Origin: an uncultured Lachnospiraceae bacterium
GTDB taxonomy: Bacteria > Bacillota > Clostridia > Lachnospirales > Lachnospiraceae
Direction of reading: 5' to 3'
DNA length: 47,796 bases
Assembly (NCBI GenBank): GCA_946566685.1
Contig: CAMNXA010000023.1
Span: 1 to 47,796, forward strand
Both the position numbers and the translations under genes were made by a program. Position 1 is the first letter of the stretch, and each line of letters starts with the position of its first letter. Below the pieces are notes generated by a model. The model searched no databases and had not been told where the DNA came from. It saw only the letters and a list, made by a program, of their open reading frames with translations. This document shows, in pieces, positions 8,954 to 18,003 of the stretch.

Positions 8954-8983
8954 GCAGGCGGGTGTTCCCGCCTGCTGATTTTG
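8954..8983 (+). terminator. Intercistronic hairpin/attenuator between chvE and mmsA
   Basis: GCAGGCGGG (8954-8962), a TGTT loop and CCCGCCTGC (8967-8975) form a perfect 9-bp stem followed by TGATTTTG. The short T-tract suggests partial termination, or protection of the upstream message. Either would make binding protein outnumber the ATPase and permease, a common device in sugar importer operons. Confidence 0.7.
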
Positions 8984-9035
8984 AAAAAAGAAACAGATCA
9001 GATATTGCAGAAACTATGGTTGGGAGGAATAGAAT

Positions 9036-10574
9036 TTGGCTAAGATTTTACTGGAAATGAAAAATATAACCAAAACATTCCCTGGCGTAAAGGCACTTGA
9101 TAATGTCAATCTGAAAGTGGAAGAAGGCGAGATTCATGCTCTTGTGGGGGAGAACGGCGCCGGTAAATCCACACTGATGAATGTGCTGAGCGGCATTTAT
9201 CCTTACGGAACTTATTCCGGCGACATCATCTATAATGGTGAGACATGTCAGTTCAATGAGATTAAGGACAGTGAGGCAAAGGGAATCGTCATTATCCATC
9301 AGGAGTTAGCCCTGGTTCCCTATATGACGATTGGTGAGAATATGTTTCTCGGTAACGAGAGAGGACATAAGTATAAACTGGACTGGAATGAAACATTTGG
9401 CCGTGCGGGAGAATTGTTGAAGACAGTTGGCTTGCAGGAATCCCCGCAGACCTTGATCAAAGATATAGGCGTGGGCAAACAGCAGCTGGTAGAGATTGCC
9501 AAGGCGCTGGCTAAGAATGCGAAGCTGCTGATCTTAGACGAGCCCACAGCATCCTTGAATGAGACGGACTCCAAGGCGCTTCTGGATCTTTTGCTCAAAT
9601 TTAAGGAACAGGGTATGACATCCATTATCATATCCCATAAACTCAACGAAGTCTCCTATGTGGCGGATAAGATTACGGTCATCCGTGACGGCGCTACCAT
9701 TGAGACACTGGACAAGAAGACAGATGAGATTTCTGAGGCACGCATCATTCAGGGGATGGTCGGCAGGGAACTATCAGACAGATTCCCCGGAAGAGAGCCA
9801 CATATCGGAGATGTGATGCTGGAGATCAAGGACTGGAGCGTATACCATCCGCTGTATTCCGAGCGGAAAGTGGTAGACAATGTGAGCATGAACGCCCGTA
9901 AGGGTGAGGTGGTGGGCATTTCCGGACTGATGGGTGCAGGCCGTACAGAACTTGCCATGAGTGTATTCGGCAAGAGTTATGGTGATAACATCAGCGGGCA
10001 CCTTTATATGAATGGAGAAGAACTTCACCTGAATTCTGTACACGATGCGATCAAACATAAGATTGCCTATGTGACGGAGGACCGTAAGGGCAATGGACTG
10101 ATCTTGAGCAATCCGATCAAGATCAACACTACGTTAGCGAATCTGGAAGGCGTAAGCACACACTCTATCATCGATAAGGATAAAGAGTACGGTGTGGCAG
10201 TGGAATATAAGGAGAAGTTGAAGACCAAATGTCCTACGGTGGAACAGAACGTTGGCAACTTAAGCGGCGGCAACCAGCAGAAGGTGCTGCTTGCAAAATG
10301 GATGTTTGCAGATCCTGACGTACTGATCCTGGACGAACCCACGAGAGGTATCGATGTGGGCGCTAAGTACGAGATTTACTGTATCATCAATCAATTGGTG
10401 GCGGAAGGAAAGACAGTCATCATGATTTCCTCGGAACTGCCGGAGATTCTCGGTATGTGTGACAGGATTTATGTCATGAACGAGGGTAAGATGGTGGGAG
10501 AACTCGACAGGAGCGAGGCCACGCAGGAAATCATCATGTCACACATTTTAAAATCCAGCAGCAAAGGAGCGTAA
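9036..10574 (+). CDS. mmsA: Multiple-monosaccharide ABC transporter ATP-binding protein (MmsA/GguA)
   Basis: This cytoplasmic ATPase of the CUT2 sugar importer has two fused ABC domains in 512 residues. The first has a full Walker A (GENGAGKST, 38-46), a Q-loop and the Walker [13 protein letters not shown]. The second has the family-typical degenerate Walker [10 protein letters not shown] with arginine replacing lysine, the signature NLSGGNQQK and Walker [13 protein letters not shown]. The segment [10 protein letters not shown] after the first Walker A is typical of the GguA/MmsA group as opposed to RbsA. The start is TTG behind GGAGGAAT. The permease gene follows after 8 bases. Confidence 0.94.
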   Translation: MAKILLEMKNITKTFPGVKALDNVNLKVEEGEIHALVGENGAGKSTLMNVLSGIYPYGTYSGDIIYNGETCQFNEIKDSEAKGIVIIHQELALVPYMTIGENMFLGNERGHKYKLDWNETFGRAGELLKTVGLQESPQTLIKDIGVGKQQLVEIAKALAKNAKLLILDEPTASLNETDSKALLDLLLKFKEQGMTSIIISHKLNEVSYVADKITVIRDGATIETLDKKTDEISEARIIQGMVGRELSDRFPGREPHIGDVMLEIKDWSVYHPLYSERKVVDNVSMNARKGEVVGISGLMGAGRTELAMSVFGKSYGDNISGHLYMNGEELHLNSVHDAIKHKIAYVTEDRKGNGLILSNPIKINTTLANLEGVSTHSIIDKDKEYGVAVEYKEKLKTKCPTVEQNVGNLSGGNQQKVLLAKWMFADPDVLILDEPTRGIDVGAKYEIYCIINQLVAEGKTVIMISSELPEILGMCDRIYVMNEGKMVGELDRSEATQEIIMSHILKSSSKGA

Positions 10575-10582
10575 GGAAAAGT

Positions 10583-11773
10583 ATGAATAAGACAAAAGTC
10601 ATAGATTTTATCAAAAAATATACCATGATACTTGTGCTGATCCTGATCACGGCATTTTTTGCGTGGCGGACCGGTGGTGCAATCCTGTTACCCATGAATG
10701 TCAGCAGTTTGATTTCTCAGAACGCTTATGTGTTTATCCTGGCAACCGGTATGTTACTCTGTATCCTGACCGGTGGTAACATCGACCTTTCCGTGGGCAG
10801 CGTGGTCTGCTTTGTAGGTGCCGTAGGTGCGGTCCTGATGGTCAATATGGGCGTTAATATGGTAGTGGCGGTCATTTTGATGCTTTTACTTGGTCTGGTG
10901 ATCGGCGCATGGCAGGCATTCTGGATCGCTTATGTGAGAATCCCTCCCTTCATTGTTACCCTGGCGGGTATGTTGATGTTTCGAGGTTTAAGTAATACGG
11001 TGCTGGAAGGTATGACCATTTCCGTGAAGGAATGCACCACTTTCGTGAAACTGTTCGGCGGCGGCGCTGACTGTTACATACCTGACGTCCTTGGCGGCGG
11101 CAGCATCAATATGACCTGTCTGGTGGCAGGCATTGTAGCGATCATCATTTATGTGATCGCGCAGCTTCGCAGCAGAATGAATAAGATCAAGAAGGGTTAT
11201 GAGACAGAGAAGTTTGCACCGATGATCGTGAAGACAGTGCTGCTCAGTGCAGTGATCTTCGTCTTCTCCTTACAGCTGGCAAAGCATAAGGGTATTCCCA
11301 GCGTACTGATCTGGGTACTGATCGTGGTTATCGTATACAGCTATATTACCTCGAATACGACAGTGGGACGTTATTTCTACGCAGTGGGCGGTAACGAGAA
11401 GGCTACCAAGCTTTCCGGTATCAACACCAACAGAGTATATTTCCTGGCATACCTGAATATGGGCTTACTTGCCGCATTGGCCGGTATGGTGACGATCGCC
11501 CGTATGACTTCCGCACAGCCTACATACGGCCAGAACTATGAGATGGATGCGATCGGTTCCTGCTTTATCGGCGGCGCTTCCGCATACGGCGGAATCGGTA
11601 CGGTGCCCGGCGTAATCGTAGGCGCGGTTCTGATGGGTGTCATCAATATGGGTATGTCCCTGATGGGCGTAGACCAGAATATGCAGAAGGTGGTCAAAGG
11701 CCTGGTACTTTTGGCAGCAGTCATCTTCGATGTAGTATCCAAACGTGGTGGAAAATTAATTGCAAAAGATTAA
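10583..11773 (+). CDS. mmsB: Multiple-monosaccharide ABC transporter permease (MmsB/GguB)
   Basis: This polytopic membrane permease of the CUT2 family has 396 residues with about ten membrane segments. The signature stretch ILTGGNIDLSVGSVV and the later GNEKATKLSGINT loop are the conserved cytoplasmic contact region of RbsC/XylH/GguB permeases. The long form with an extra central loop fits GguB/XylH more than RbsC. It completes the transporter with the upstream ATPase and ChvE-like protein and is followed by a strong terminator. Confidence 0.94.
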   Translation: MNKTKVIDFIKKYTMILVLILITAFFAWRTGGAILLPMNVSSLISQNAYVFILATGMLLCILTGGNIDLSVGSVVCFVGAVGAVLMVNMGVNMVVAVILMLLLGLVIGAWQAFWIAYVRIPPFIVTLAGMLMFRGLSNTVLEGMTISVKECTTFVKLFGGGADCYIPDVLGGGSINMTCLVAGIVAIIIYVIAQLRSRMNKIKKGYETEKFAPMIVKTVLLSAVIFVFSLQLAKHKGIPSVLIWVLIVVIVYSYITSNTTVGRYFYAVGGNEKATKLSGINTNRVYFLAYLNMGLLAALAGMVTIARMTSAQPTYGQNYEMDAIGSCFIGGASAYGGIGTVPGVIVGAVLMGVINMGMSLMGVDQNMQKVVKGLVLLAAVIFDVVSKRGGKLIAKD

Positions 11774-11793
11774 TTTCTGCGATATCTGATCGG

Positions 11794-11825
11794 AAAACTC
11801 CTGTGCGCTGTGTACAGGAGTTTTT
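11794..11825 (+). terminator. Rho-independent terminator of the sugar importer operon
   Basis: AAAACTCCTGT (11794-11804) pairs with ACAGGAGTTTTT (11814-11825) around a 9-base loop. The T-run is part of the right arm, giving a classic terminator. Confidence 0.88.
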
Positions 11826-11886
11826 CCTGTCCTGGCAGTTTTCTGAAATTCCTCTGAAGATTTTGTGATCGCCCTATAAAATCCCA

Positions 11887-11951
11887 GTGAACTTTTTGTG
11901 AACTTTTTGGAAGGTGTTGACAATATTTTTTATTTGTACAAAAATGATAAT
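11887..11951 (+). promoter_or_regulatory. Possible promoter region of the ABC exporter operon with tandem 11-mers
   Basis: GTGAACTTTTT occurs twice head to tail (11887-11897, 11898-11908). A consensus -35, TTGACA, follows at 11917-11922. No -10 lies at ideal distance: TACAAA is 14 and GATAAT 23 bases away. A -35 with off-spaced -10 boxes could mean a regulator that twists the spacer, but this is weak evidence. Confidence 0.35.
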
Positions 11952-11977
11952 ACTATGACTTGTGAATGGAGGCAGCT

Positions 11978-13729
11978 ATGATAAAGACATTGGCGGCATA
12001 TATCAAAGAGTATAGGAAAGCTTCAATCATAACGCCGGTTTTTATGATTCTGGAAGTGATTTTCGAGACATTGATCCCGTTTTTGATGGCATCCATCATA
12101 GACGATGGGGTGGAGGCCGGTAATATGCGCCATATTTATTTGGTGGGTGCATGCATGATCGCGGTGGCCTTTGGCGGATTATTTTGCGGCGTCATGGGAG
12201 GCAAATTCGGAGCCAGGGCGTCTACAGGTTTTGCGAGGAATTTGAGGCAGGCCATGTTTGACAATATCCAGACATTTTCCTTTGCCAGCCTGGATAAATT
12301 CAGTACGGCGGGGCTGGTGACCAGACTGACCACGGATGTGACCAATATGCAGATGGCCTATCAGATGATGCTGCGCATGTGTTTTCGGGCGCCGGTCAGC
12401 ATGATCTGCGCCATGGCCATGGCGTTTATGATCAATGCCGAACTGGCCAGCGTATATCTGGCGGCGGTAGTCCTGTTAGGCATCGTGCTGGTGTTTATCA
12501 TCAGAGGGGCGATGAAATATTTCCAGGAGGCTTTTCCCAAATATGATGAATTGAATGCTTCCGTACAGGAAAATGTGGGTGCGATCCGTGTGGTCAAGGC
12601 TTATGTCAGGGAGGACTACGAGACAAAGAAGCTGAAGAAGGCAAGCCAGGGCATTTATGACATCTTTATGAAGGCGGAAAAACAGGTGGTGCTCAATATG
12701 CCGGTGATGCAGTTTACAGTCTATAGCTGTATCCTGTTACTCAGCTGGCTGGGTGCGAAGCAGATTGTGCACAACACATTGACCACGGGTGAACTCATGA
12801 GCCTGCTGGCGTACTGCATGAACATCCTCATGAGTCTGATGATGCTTTCCATGGTGTTTGTGATGATGAGCATGAGCATTGCCAGCGCCAGACGTATCTG
12901 CGAAGTGCTGGAGGAAAAGAGTGATCTGACCAACCCTGAAAAGCCCATATATGAAGTGAAGGATGGAGGAATCGAGTTTCAGAATGTCCGCTTCGCTTAT
13001 CATAAGGACAGTGACGAGGCGGTGCTTCATGATATTGATATACAGATTCGTCCCGGTGAGACGATTGGCATCATCGGCGGTACCGGCAGTGCAAAGACCA
13101 GTCTGGTCAATCTGATCAGCAGACTCTATGATGTGACGGAGGGCGCTGTGCTGGTGGGCGGCCGTGATGTGAGGGAATATGATCTGGAGACACTGCGCAA
13201 CCAGGTGGCGGTGGTGCTACAGAAGAATGTGCTCTTTTCAGGCACGATCCTTCAGAATCTGCGCTGGGGCAATGCGGAAGCCACCTTGGAGGAATGTAAG
13301 CGTGTCTGTAGGCTGGCCTGTGCGGATGAGTTTATTGAAAAGATGCCGGAAGGTTATGACACTTACATAGAACAGGGCGGTTCCAATGTGTCCGGCGGAC
13401 AGAAGCAGCGTCTTTGTATCGCAAGGGCTCTTTTGAAAAAACCGAAGGTACTGATCCTGGATGATTCCACCAGTGCGGTAGACACGGCAACGGATGCCCG
13501 GATCAGGAAGGCTTTTGCACAGGAGATTCCGGATACGACCAAGATCATCATTGCGCAGCGGATATCCAGTGTACAGAATGCAGACCGTATCATCGTCATG
13601 GAAGACGGCTATATCAACGGGTTTGGCACCCATGAAGAACTGCTTGCGGGCAATGAGATTTACAGGGAAGTCTATGAATCCCAGACAAGCGGCGGCGGAG
13701 ATTTTGATGAAAAGGCAGGTGAAGCGTAA
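11978..13729 (+). CDS. ABC exporter half-transporter, degenerate-site subunit
   Basis: The 583-residue protein has six membrane helices in an exporter-type domain, then one ABC domain. Walker A is GGTGSAKTS (from about residue 368), the signature is SGGQ, and Walker B reads LILDDSTSAVD, with aspartate where the catalytic glutamate normally stands. The switch histidine is replaced by glutamine (IIAQRISS). These changes mark the non-catalytic ATP site of heterodimeric exporters such as TM287/288 and BmrCD. The ATG at 11978 is chosen because GGAGG lies 5 bases before it; an earlier ATG at 11966 overlaps that site. The stop overlaps the next start by one base. The substrate is unknown; drugs or peptides are usual. 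Confidence 0.93.
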   Translation: MIKTLAAYIKEYRKASIITPVFMILEVIFETLIPFLMASIIDDGVEAGNMRHIYLVGACMIAVAFGGLFCGVMGGKFGARASTGFARNLRQAMFDNIQTFSFASLDKFSTAGLVTRLTTDVTNMQMAYQMMLRMCFRAPVSMICAMAMAFMINAELASVYLAAVVLLGIVLVFIIRGAMKYFQEAFPKYDELNASVQENVGAIRVVKAYVREDYETKKLKKASQGIYDIFMKAEKQVVLNMPVMQFTVYSCILLLSWLGAKQIVHNTLTTGELMSLLAYCMNILMSLMMLSMVFVMMSMSIASARRICEVLEEKSDLTNPEKPIYEVKDGGIEFQNVRFAYHKDSDEAVLHDIDIQIRPGETIGIIGGTGSAKTSLVNLISRLYDVTEGAVLVGGRDVREYDLETLRNQVAVVLQKNVLFSGTILQNLRWGNAEATLEECKRVCRLACADEFIEKMPEGYDTYIEQGGSNVSGGQKQRLCIARALLKKPKVLILDDSTSAVDTATDARIRKAFAQEIPDTTKIIIAQRISSVQNADRIIVMEDGYINGFGTHEELLAGNEIYREVYESQTSGGGDFDEKAGEA

Positions 13730-15633
13730 TGCCGGGACCAGGAATGAGACACGGGATGCCGAAAGGTAAGAGGATAGAGAATCCGGGCAAGGTTTTTAAA
13801 CGGTTGATGAAATATGTGGCCAGGGATTATACGCCCCATCTGATACTGACAGCAATCTTGATTTTTGTGAGTGTGCTGGCCAATGTGCAGGGAACAATGT
13901 TTATCCAGCATCTGATCGATGACTATATTGAGCCCATGCTTTTGTCTGACAGACCGGATTTTGGGCCTCTGGCGGGAGCGATTGGGCGGGTGGCAGTTTT
14001 TTATCTGATTGGCGTGGCGGCGGCCTATGCCTGGAACAGGATTATGATCAATGTGACCCAGGGGACGTTACGCAATGTGAGAAACGATCTGTTTTCCCAT
14101 ATGGAGACATTGCCGATCAAGTATTTTGACACCCACTCCCATGGAGATATTATGTCAACCTACACCAATGACACAGATACTCTGCGGCAGATGATCAGCC
14201 AAAGTATGCCCCAGGTATTTAACAGCTTTATCACGATCGTTAGCGTGTTTGTCAGCATGGTTATCTTAAGTATCCCGCTTACGATTGTGACATTGCTGAT
14301 GATTGGCGTGATGTTGGTGGTGACCAAGAAGGTTGCGGGATTAAGCGGCAGATACTTTCTGGAGCAGCAAAAGAACCTGGGCAAGGTCAATGGTTATATT
14401 GAGGAGATGATGAACGGGCAGAAGGTGGTCAAAGTATTCTGTCATGAGGAGCAGTGTATCAAGGAGTTTGGGGAACTGAACGATGCTCTTTATGAGAGCG
14501 CTGATAAGGCAAACTATCTGGTCAATGTGGTGGGGCCGGTCAATATGCAGTTAGGCAATGTGAGTTATGTGGTATGTGCGATCGTGGGCGGCGCTATGGC
14601 GCTCTCCGGTATGACCGGACTGACATTGGGGAAACTGGCCAGCTTTCTGACCTTTAACAAGAGTTTTAACGGGCCCATTAACCAAGTGAGTCAACAGTTT
14701 AATTCCATTGTTATGGCTATGGCTGGTGCAGAACGCATCTTCAAGATGATGGATGAGGCGCCGGAGGTGGATGACGGGTATGTAACTTTGGTCAATGTCC
14801 GGGAGGAAAATGGGAAACTGCTGGAGACGCCGGAGCGTACCGGCCGCTGGGCATGGCGGCATGAGCATCAGGCCGATCATACCGTGGACTATGTGGAAGT
14901 GCGGGGAGATGTGGTGTTTGACGGCGTGGATTTCGGGTACAGTGATGACAAGATTGTGCTTCACGATGTGAAACTGTATGCGGAGCCGGGGCAGAAGATT
15001 GCCTTCGTGGGCTCTACCGGTGCCGGCAAGACCACCATCACCAATCTGATCAACCGGTTTTATGATATACAGGATGGGAAGATACGTTACGATGGCATCA
15101 ATGTGAATAAGATCAAGAAGGCAGATCTGCGCCGTTCTCTGGGAATCGTGCTTCAGGATACCCACCTTTTTACAGGGACTGTCATGGAAAATATCAGGTA
15201 TGGCAAGCTGGATGCTTCTGATGAGGAAGTGGTGGCGGCTGCCAAACTGGCCAATGCCCATAGCTTTATTAAGAGACTGCCGGAAGGATATCAGACGGTG
15301 CTTTCCGGGGATGGTGCGAATTTGAGCCAGGGACAGCGGCAGCTCCTTGCCATTGCGAGGGCGGCCATAGCGGATCCGCCGGTACTGATCCTGGATGAAG
15401 CGACCAGTTCCATCGATACCCGTACAGAGCGCATCGTGCAGGATGGTATGGATAAACTGATGAAGGGACGGACTACCTTTGTGATCGCCCACAGACTTTC
15501 CACGGTCAGGAATTCCGATTGCATCATGGTGCTGGAACAGGGGCGGATCATTGAGAGAGGCACCCATGAGCAGCTTTTGGAGGAGAAAGGAAAGTATTAT
15601 CAGCTGTATACGGGAAATGCGATCGCAACATAG
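13729..15633 (+). CDS. ABC exporter half-transporter, catalytic-site subunit
   Basis: This 634-residue partner of the preceding protein is coupled to it by a TAATG overlap. Six membrane helices precede an ABC domain with Walker A GSTGAGKTT, Walker B LILDEATSSID with the catalytic glutamate, and the switch histidine in IAHRLST. Its signature is LSQGQ instead of LSGGQ. In the heterodimer this deviant signature faces the degenerate Walker site of the first subunit, so the two proteins together have one active and one dead ATP site. An insertion of about 40 residues (roughly 340-385) lies between the membrane and ATPase domains. A terminator follows. Confidence 0.94.
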   Translation: MPGPGMRHGMPKGKRIENPGKVFKRLMKYVARDYTPHLILTAILIFVSVLANVQGTMFIQHLIDDYIEPMLLSDRPDFGPLAGAIGRVAVFYLIGVAAAYAWNRIMINVTQGTLRNVRNDLFSHMETLPIKYFDTHSHGDIMSTYTNDTDTLRQMISQSMPQVFNSFITIVSVFVSMVILSIPLTIVTLLMIGVMLVVTKKVAGLSGRYFLEQQKNLGKVNGYIEEMMNGQKVVKVFCHEEQCIKEFGELNDALYESADKANYLVNVVGPVNMQLGNVSYVVCAIVGGAMALSGMTGLTLGKLASFLTFNKSFNGPINQVSQQFNSIVMAMAGAERIFKMMDEAPEVDDGYVTLVNVREENGKLLETPERTGRWAWRHEHQADHTVDYVEVRGDVVFDGVDFGYSDDKIVLHDVKLYAEPGQKIAFVGSTGAGKTTITNLINRFYDIQDGKIRYDGINVNKIKKADLRRSLGIVLQDTHLFTGTVMENIRYGKLDASDEEVVAAAKLANAHSFIKRLPEGYQTVLSGDGANLSQGQRQLLAIARAAIADPPVLILDEATSSIDTRTERIVQDGMDKLMKGRTTFVIAHRLSTVRNSDCIMVLEQGRIIERGTHEQLLEEKGKYYQLYTGNAIAT

Positions 15634-15667
15634 TACTATGTTGCTGTGACAGAGGATGACAGGAAAA

Positions 15668-15698
15668 GGCGCTGCGGCATTTGAGGCAGCGTCTTTTT
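15668..15698 (+). terminator. Rho-independent terminator of the exporter operon
   Basis: GGCGCTGC (15668-15675) pairs, with one G-T wobble, with GCAGCGTC (15686-15693), followed by five T (15694-15698). Confidence 0.8.
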
Positions 15699-15812
15699 GG
15701 CGCTTAACATAAGGATGTCCGGAGGAATTAGTGTCTGTTAGGTTGAGTTGGATGCCATCATGTTATATATAATGGAAAACGAAAAAACGAATATAAATTT
15801 TCAAAAAACATA

Positions 15813-15841
15813 TTGCATTTGAAAAAATAGTATGCTATACT
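15813..15841 (+). promoter_or_regulatory. Sigma-A promoter of the Uma2/GHKL kinase unit
   Basis: TTGCAT (15813-15818), a 17-base spacer and TATACT (15836-15841). Transcription should start near 15848, leaving a leader of about 180 bases before the first gene. The leader has short self-complementary stretches (TTTTCAGGTGAAAA; GGAGATT with AGTCTCC) but no riboswitch family I recognise. A second, weaker candidate (TTGAGT 15743-15748, TATATA 15766-15771) lies upstream. The gap 15699-16026 otherwise shows nothing coding. Confidence 0.7.
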
Positions 15842-16026
15842 CCCAATAAAGCATACGTTCTGTAGATATTTTCAGGTGAAAACCTGTCTGATTTATTCTG
15901 AAATCTGTTCGGAAATCTATGCTTTGACAAATCCAATGAAACAAGAAAAGCAGGAGATTTCCCTGACAGAGAGCTGTACGCGGGACATGTGGGGAGTCTC
16001 CTGACACAGGAAAGGAGACAGAGGTT

Positions 16027-16596
16027 ATGAAAGTAAGAGGTAATTTAGCGATGGCGGAAACGACACAGGAGAGGTATACGATCGAGGATATTTTTGCCCT
16101 GCCTGACGGGGAGAGGGCGGAACTGATTGACGGCAGGATGTACCGTATGGATTCGCCTGCCAGGGTGCATCAGAAGCTGTTGGGGGAACTTCATTATCTG
16201 ATAAAAAGTCACATCAGGGAACACAAGGGTGATTGCGAGGTATATCTGGCGCCTTTTGCGGTCTTTATCAATCGGGACAGGTACAATTATGTGGAGCCGG
16301 ATATTGTGGTGGTCTGCGATCCGGAGCGGCTGGACGATAAAGGCTGTCAGGGTGCGCCTGACTGGGTGATTGAGATCGTATCGCCGGGCAGCAGGAAGAT
16401 GGACTGCTCGATCAAGCTGTTTAAATACCGGACCACAGGCGTACGGGAATACTGGATTGTGGATCCGCTGAAAAAGACAGTGATAGTTCATCGGTTTGAG
16501 ACGGATGATTATGCGGAGTATAATTTTGCAGATAAAGTGCCGGTTGGGATTTACGAAGATTTTGAGATGGATTTTACGCAGGTGGATATCAGCTGA
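16027..16596 (+). CDS. Uma2 family (DUF820) PD-(D/E)XK nuclease-like protein
   Basis: A 189-residue soluble protein of the Uma2 family, which has a restriction-endonuclease-like fold. Family marks are YTIEDIFALPDGERAELIDG near the N-terminus and the putative active site: EPDIVVVCDP, then WVIEIVSPGS and a lysine in the next helix (SIKLFKYR). The cellular role of the family is unsettled. The first ATG has AAAGGAG nine bases upstream; an in-frame ATG at 16054 is a weaker alternative. The stop overlaps the start of the kinase gene (ATGA), so it is translated together with a sensor kinase, an unusual partner. Confidence 0.88.
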   Translation: MKVRGNLAMAETTQERYTIEDIFALPDGERAELIDGRMYRMDSPARVHQKLLGELHYLIKSHIREHKGDCEVYLAPFAVFINRDRYNYVEPDIVVVCDPERLDDKGCQGAPDWVIEIVSPGSRKMDCSIKLFKYRTTGVREYWIVDPLKKTVIVHRFETDDYAEYNFADKVPVGIYEDFEMDFTQVDIS

Positions 16597-18002
16597 TGGA
16601 TTGGGAACTTTGCTATAAGGTGACAACTGAGATATATCAATTTATGATGGCGCTGTTGGCGGCAGGGGCATATTTTTATCTGGTACGGGATTTTGTAAAA
16701 GAAAAAAAGACAGCGCTGTTTACCGGGGGCACTTATCTGGCGGTTATGCTTGTTTTATGGTATGAGCCATATTATATACCGAGTTTTTGGGCGTATCTGA
16801 TCGGTGTGATGGCGGGACTGGCTGTCATGTGTCTGATGGAGCGGGAGAATTTTTTGCAGAAAATTTTTCTGGCATGGACCTTTTATGCTGTCCGCTGGCT
16901 GGTAGCAAGGACGGCTGTCACGGTTGGCACGCTGTTCTGGAAGGCGGCTTTACTCTGGATACCGGGATACATAGATGTGGAGCAAGGATACTATCTGCAT
17001 GTAGCTGAGAGTGTGATAGATATTGTGTCACAGATTGTCTTATTTATGATAGCGGTAGGACTGATTGTAAGGGCATACCACAGCAAGGGACAGAAGATGC
17101 AGGGACGGGAGTTCCTGCTGATGTCGCTGCCTTCCTTTACGTGTGTAATGGGGTATGCCTATGTGAAATATATCTGGGAATCGCCGGCTGGCTTACAGTA
17201 CAGTGAATTGGATTCCTCTGTTTTGTATCATGGGATGATGCTTTTGTATTGTCTGAGTTTATATATCCCGATACTGGTTGTGATTGTTTTGTATCAAAAT
17301 ATCAAAGAGAGACAACAGGAGGAAATGCGTAAAGACTTGTTTGCCGGGCAAATGGAGGACATGAAGCGCCATATCCGGGAGGTGGAAGAACTTTACCGGG
17401 AAATCCGCAGTTTAAAACATGATATGGGCAACCATGTGATGGTGTTGCAGAAGCTGGCAGGGTATGAGCAGGAACAGTATGTGGAGTCTCTGAGAATACA
17501 GTACAGTGAGGTGGCGGAGCGGATTCAGAGCGGCAATCCGGTCACCGATGTGATTTTGATGGAGAGAAGCCGGGAGGCGCAGGAGAAAGGGATTGAGTTT
17601 ACATGTGACTTCCAATATCCGGCAGGCCGGGAGGTAGACGCCTTTGATTTGAGCATCATCTTAAACAATGCGCTGGCTAACGCAATTGAGGCGGCGCAGA
17701 GAAGAGACAACACAGATGACAGTGTATGTGCGGAAGAAAACAGGCCGTCAGGATATATTAAGATTGTTTCGTCTCTGCGGGAGAATGTGTACCTGATTGA
17801 GGTGGAAAATTCATATTACCATGAAATCGTCATGGACAGGGAAGAGCAGCTGCCCGTTACGACCAAGGAAGATAAAGCCTTTCACGGGTTTGGACTGCGC
17901 AATATCCGCCGGGTGGCGAAGAAGTATCATGGGGATATAGAAGTGGCGGCTGAGAATCAGGTGTTCCGGCTGAGTGTGATGTTGCAGGTCTGTAGGGTGT
18001 AG
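16596..18002 (+). CDS. GHKL-type sensor histidine kinase (AgrC-like layout)
   Basis: The 468-residue membrane kinase has about six or seven helices in residues 10-235, a coiled coil at about 235-275 and a short phosphoacceptor motif LKHDMGNH with H275. The ATPase domain carries the N-box ILNNALANAIEAA and GFGLRNI, matching the GHKL/HATPase_c_5 group of AgrC and other peptide-sensing kinases. No LytTR response regulator lies nearby, so it is an orphan in this window. It is coupled by a 4-base overlap to the Uma2 gene, and the next gene starts one base after its stop. Confidence 0.9.
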   Translation: MDWELCYKVTTEIYQFMMALLAAGAYFYLVRDFVKEKKTALFTGGTYLAVMLVLWYEPYYIPSFWAYLIGVMAGLAVMCLMERENFLQKIFLAWTFYAVRWLVARTAVTVGTLFWKAALLWIPGYIDVEQGYYLHVAESVIDIVSQIVLFMIAVGLIVRAYHSKGQKMQGREFLLMSLPSFTCVMGYAYVKYIWESPAGLQYSELDSSVLYHGMMLLYCLSLYIPILVVIVLYQNIKERQQEEMRKDLFAGQMEDMKRHIREVEELYREIRSLKHDMGNHVMVLQKLAGYEQEQYVESLRIQYSEVAERIQSGNPVTDVILMERSREAQEKGIEFTCDFQYPAGREVDAFDLSIILNNALANAIEAAQRRDNTDDSVCAEENRPSGYIKIVSSLRENVYLIEVENSYYHEIVMDREEQLPVTTKEDKAFHGFGLRNIRRVAKKYHGDIEVAAENQVFRLSVMLQVCRV

Positions 18003-18003
18003 G

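Noticed and set aside
14551..15567. Minus-strand open frame of about 340 codons inside the second ABC exporter gene
   Set aside because: The plus frame carries complete ABC motifs; the antisense frame has none.
15848..16026. Known riboswitch in the Uma2 leader
   Set aside because: The leader has local hairpins but none of the conserved motifs of the c-di-GMP, SAM, preQ1 or other classes that I can recognise.
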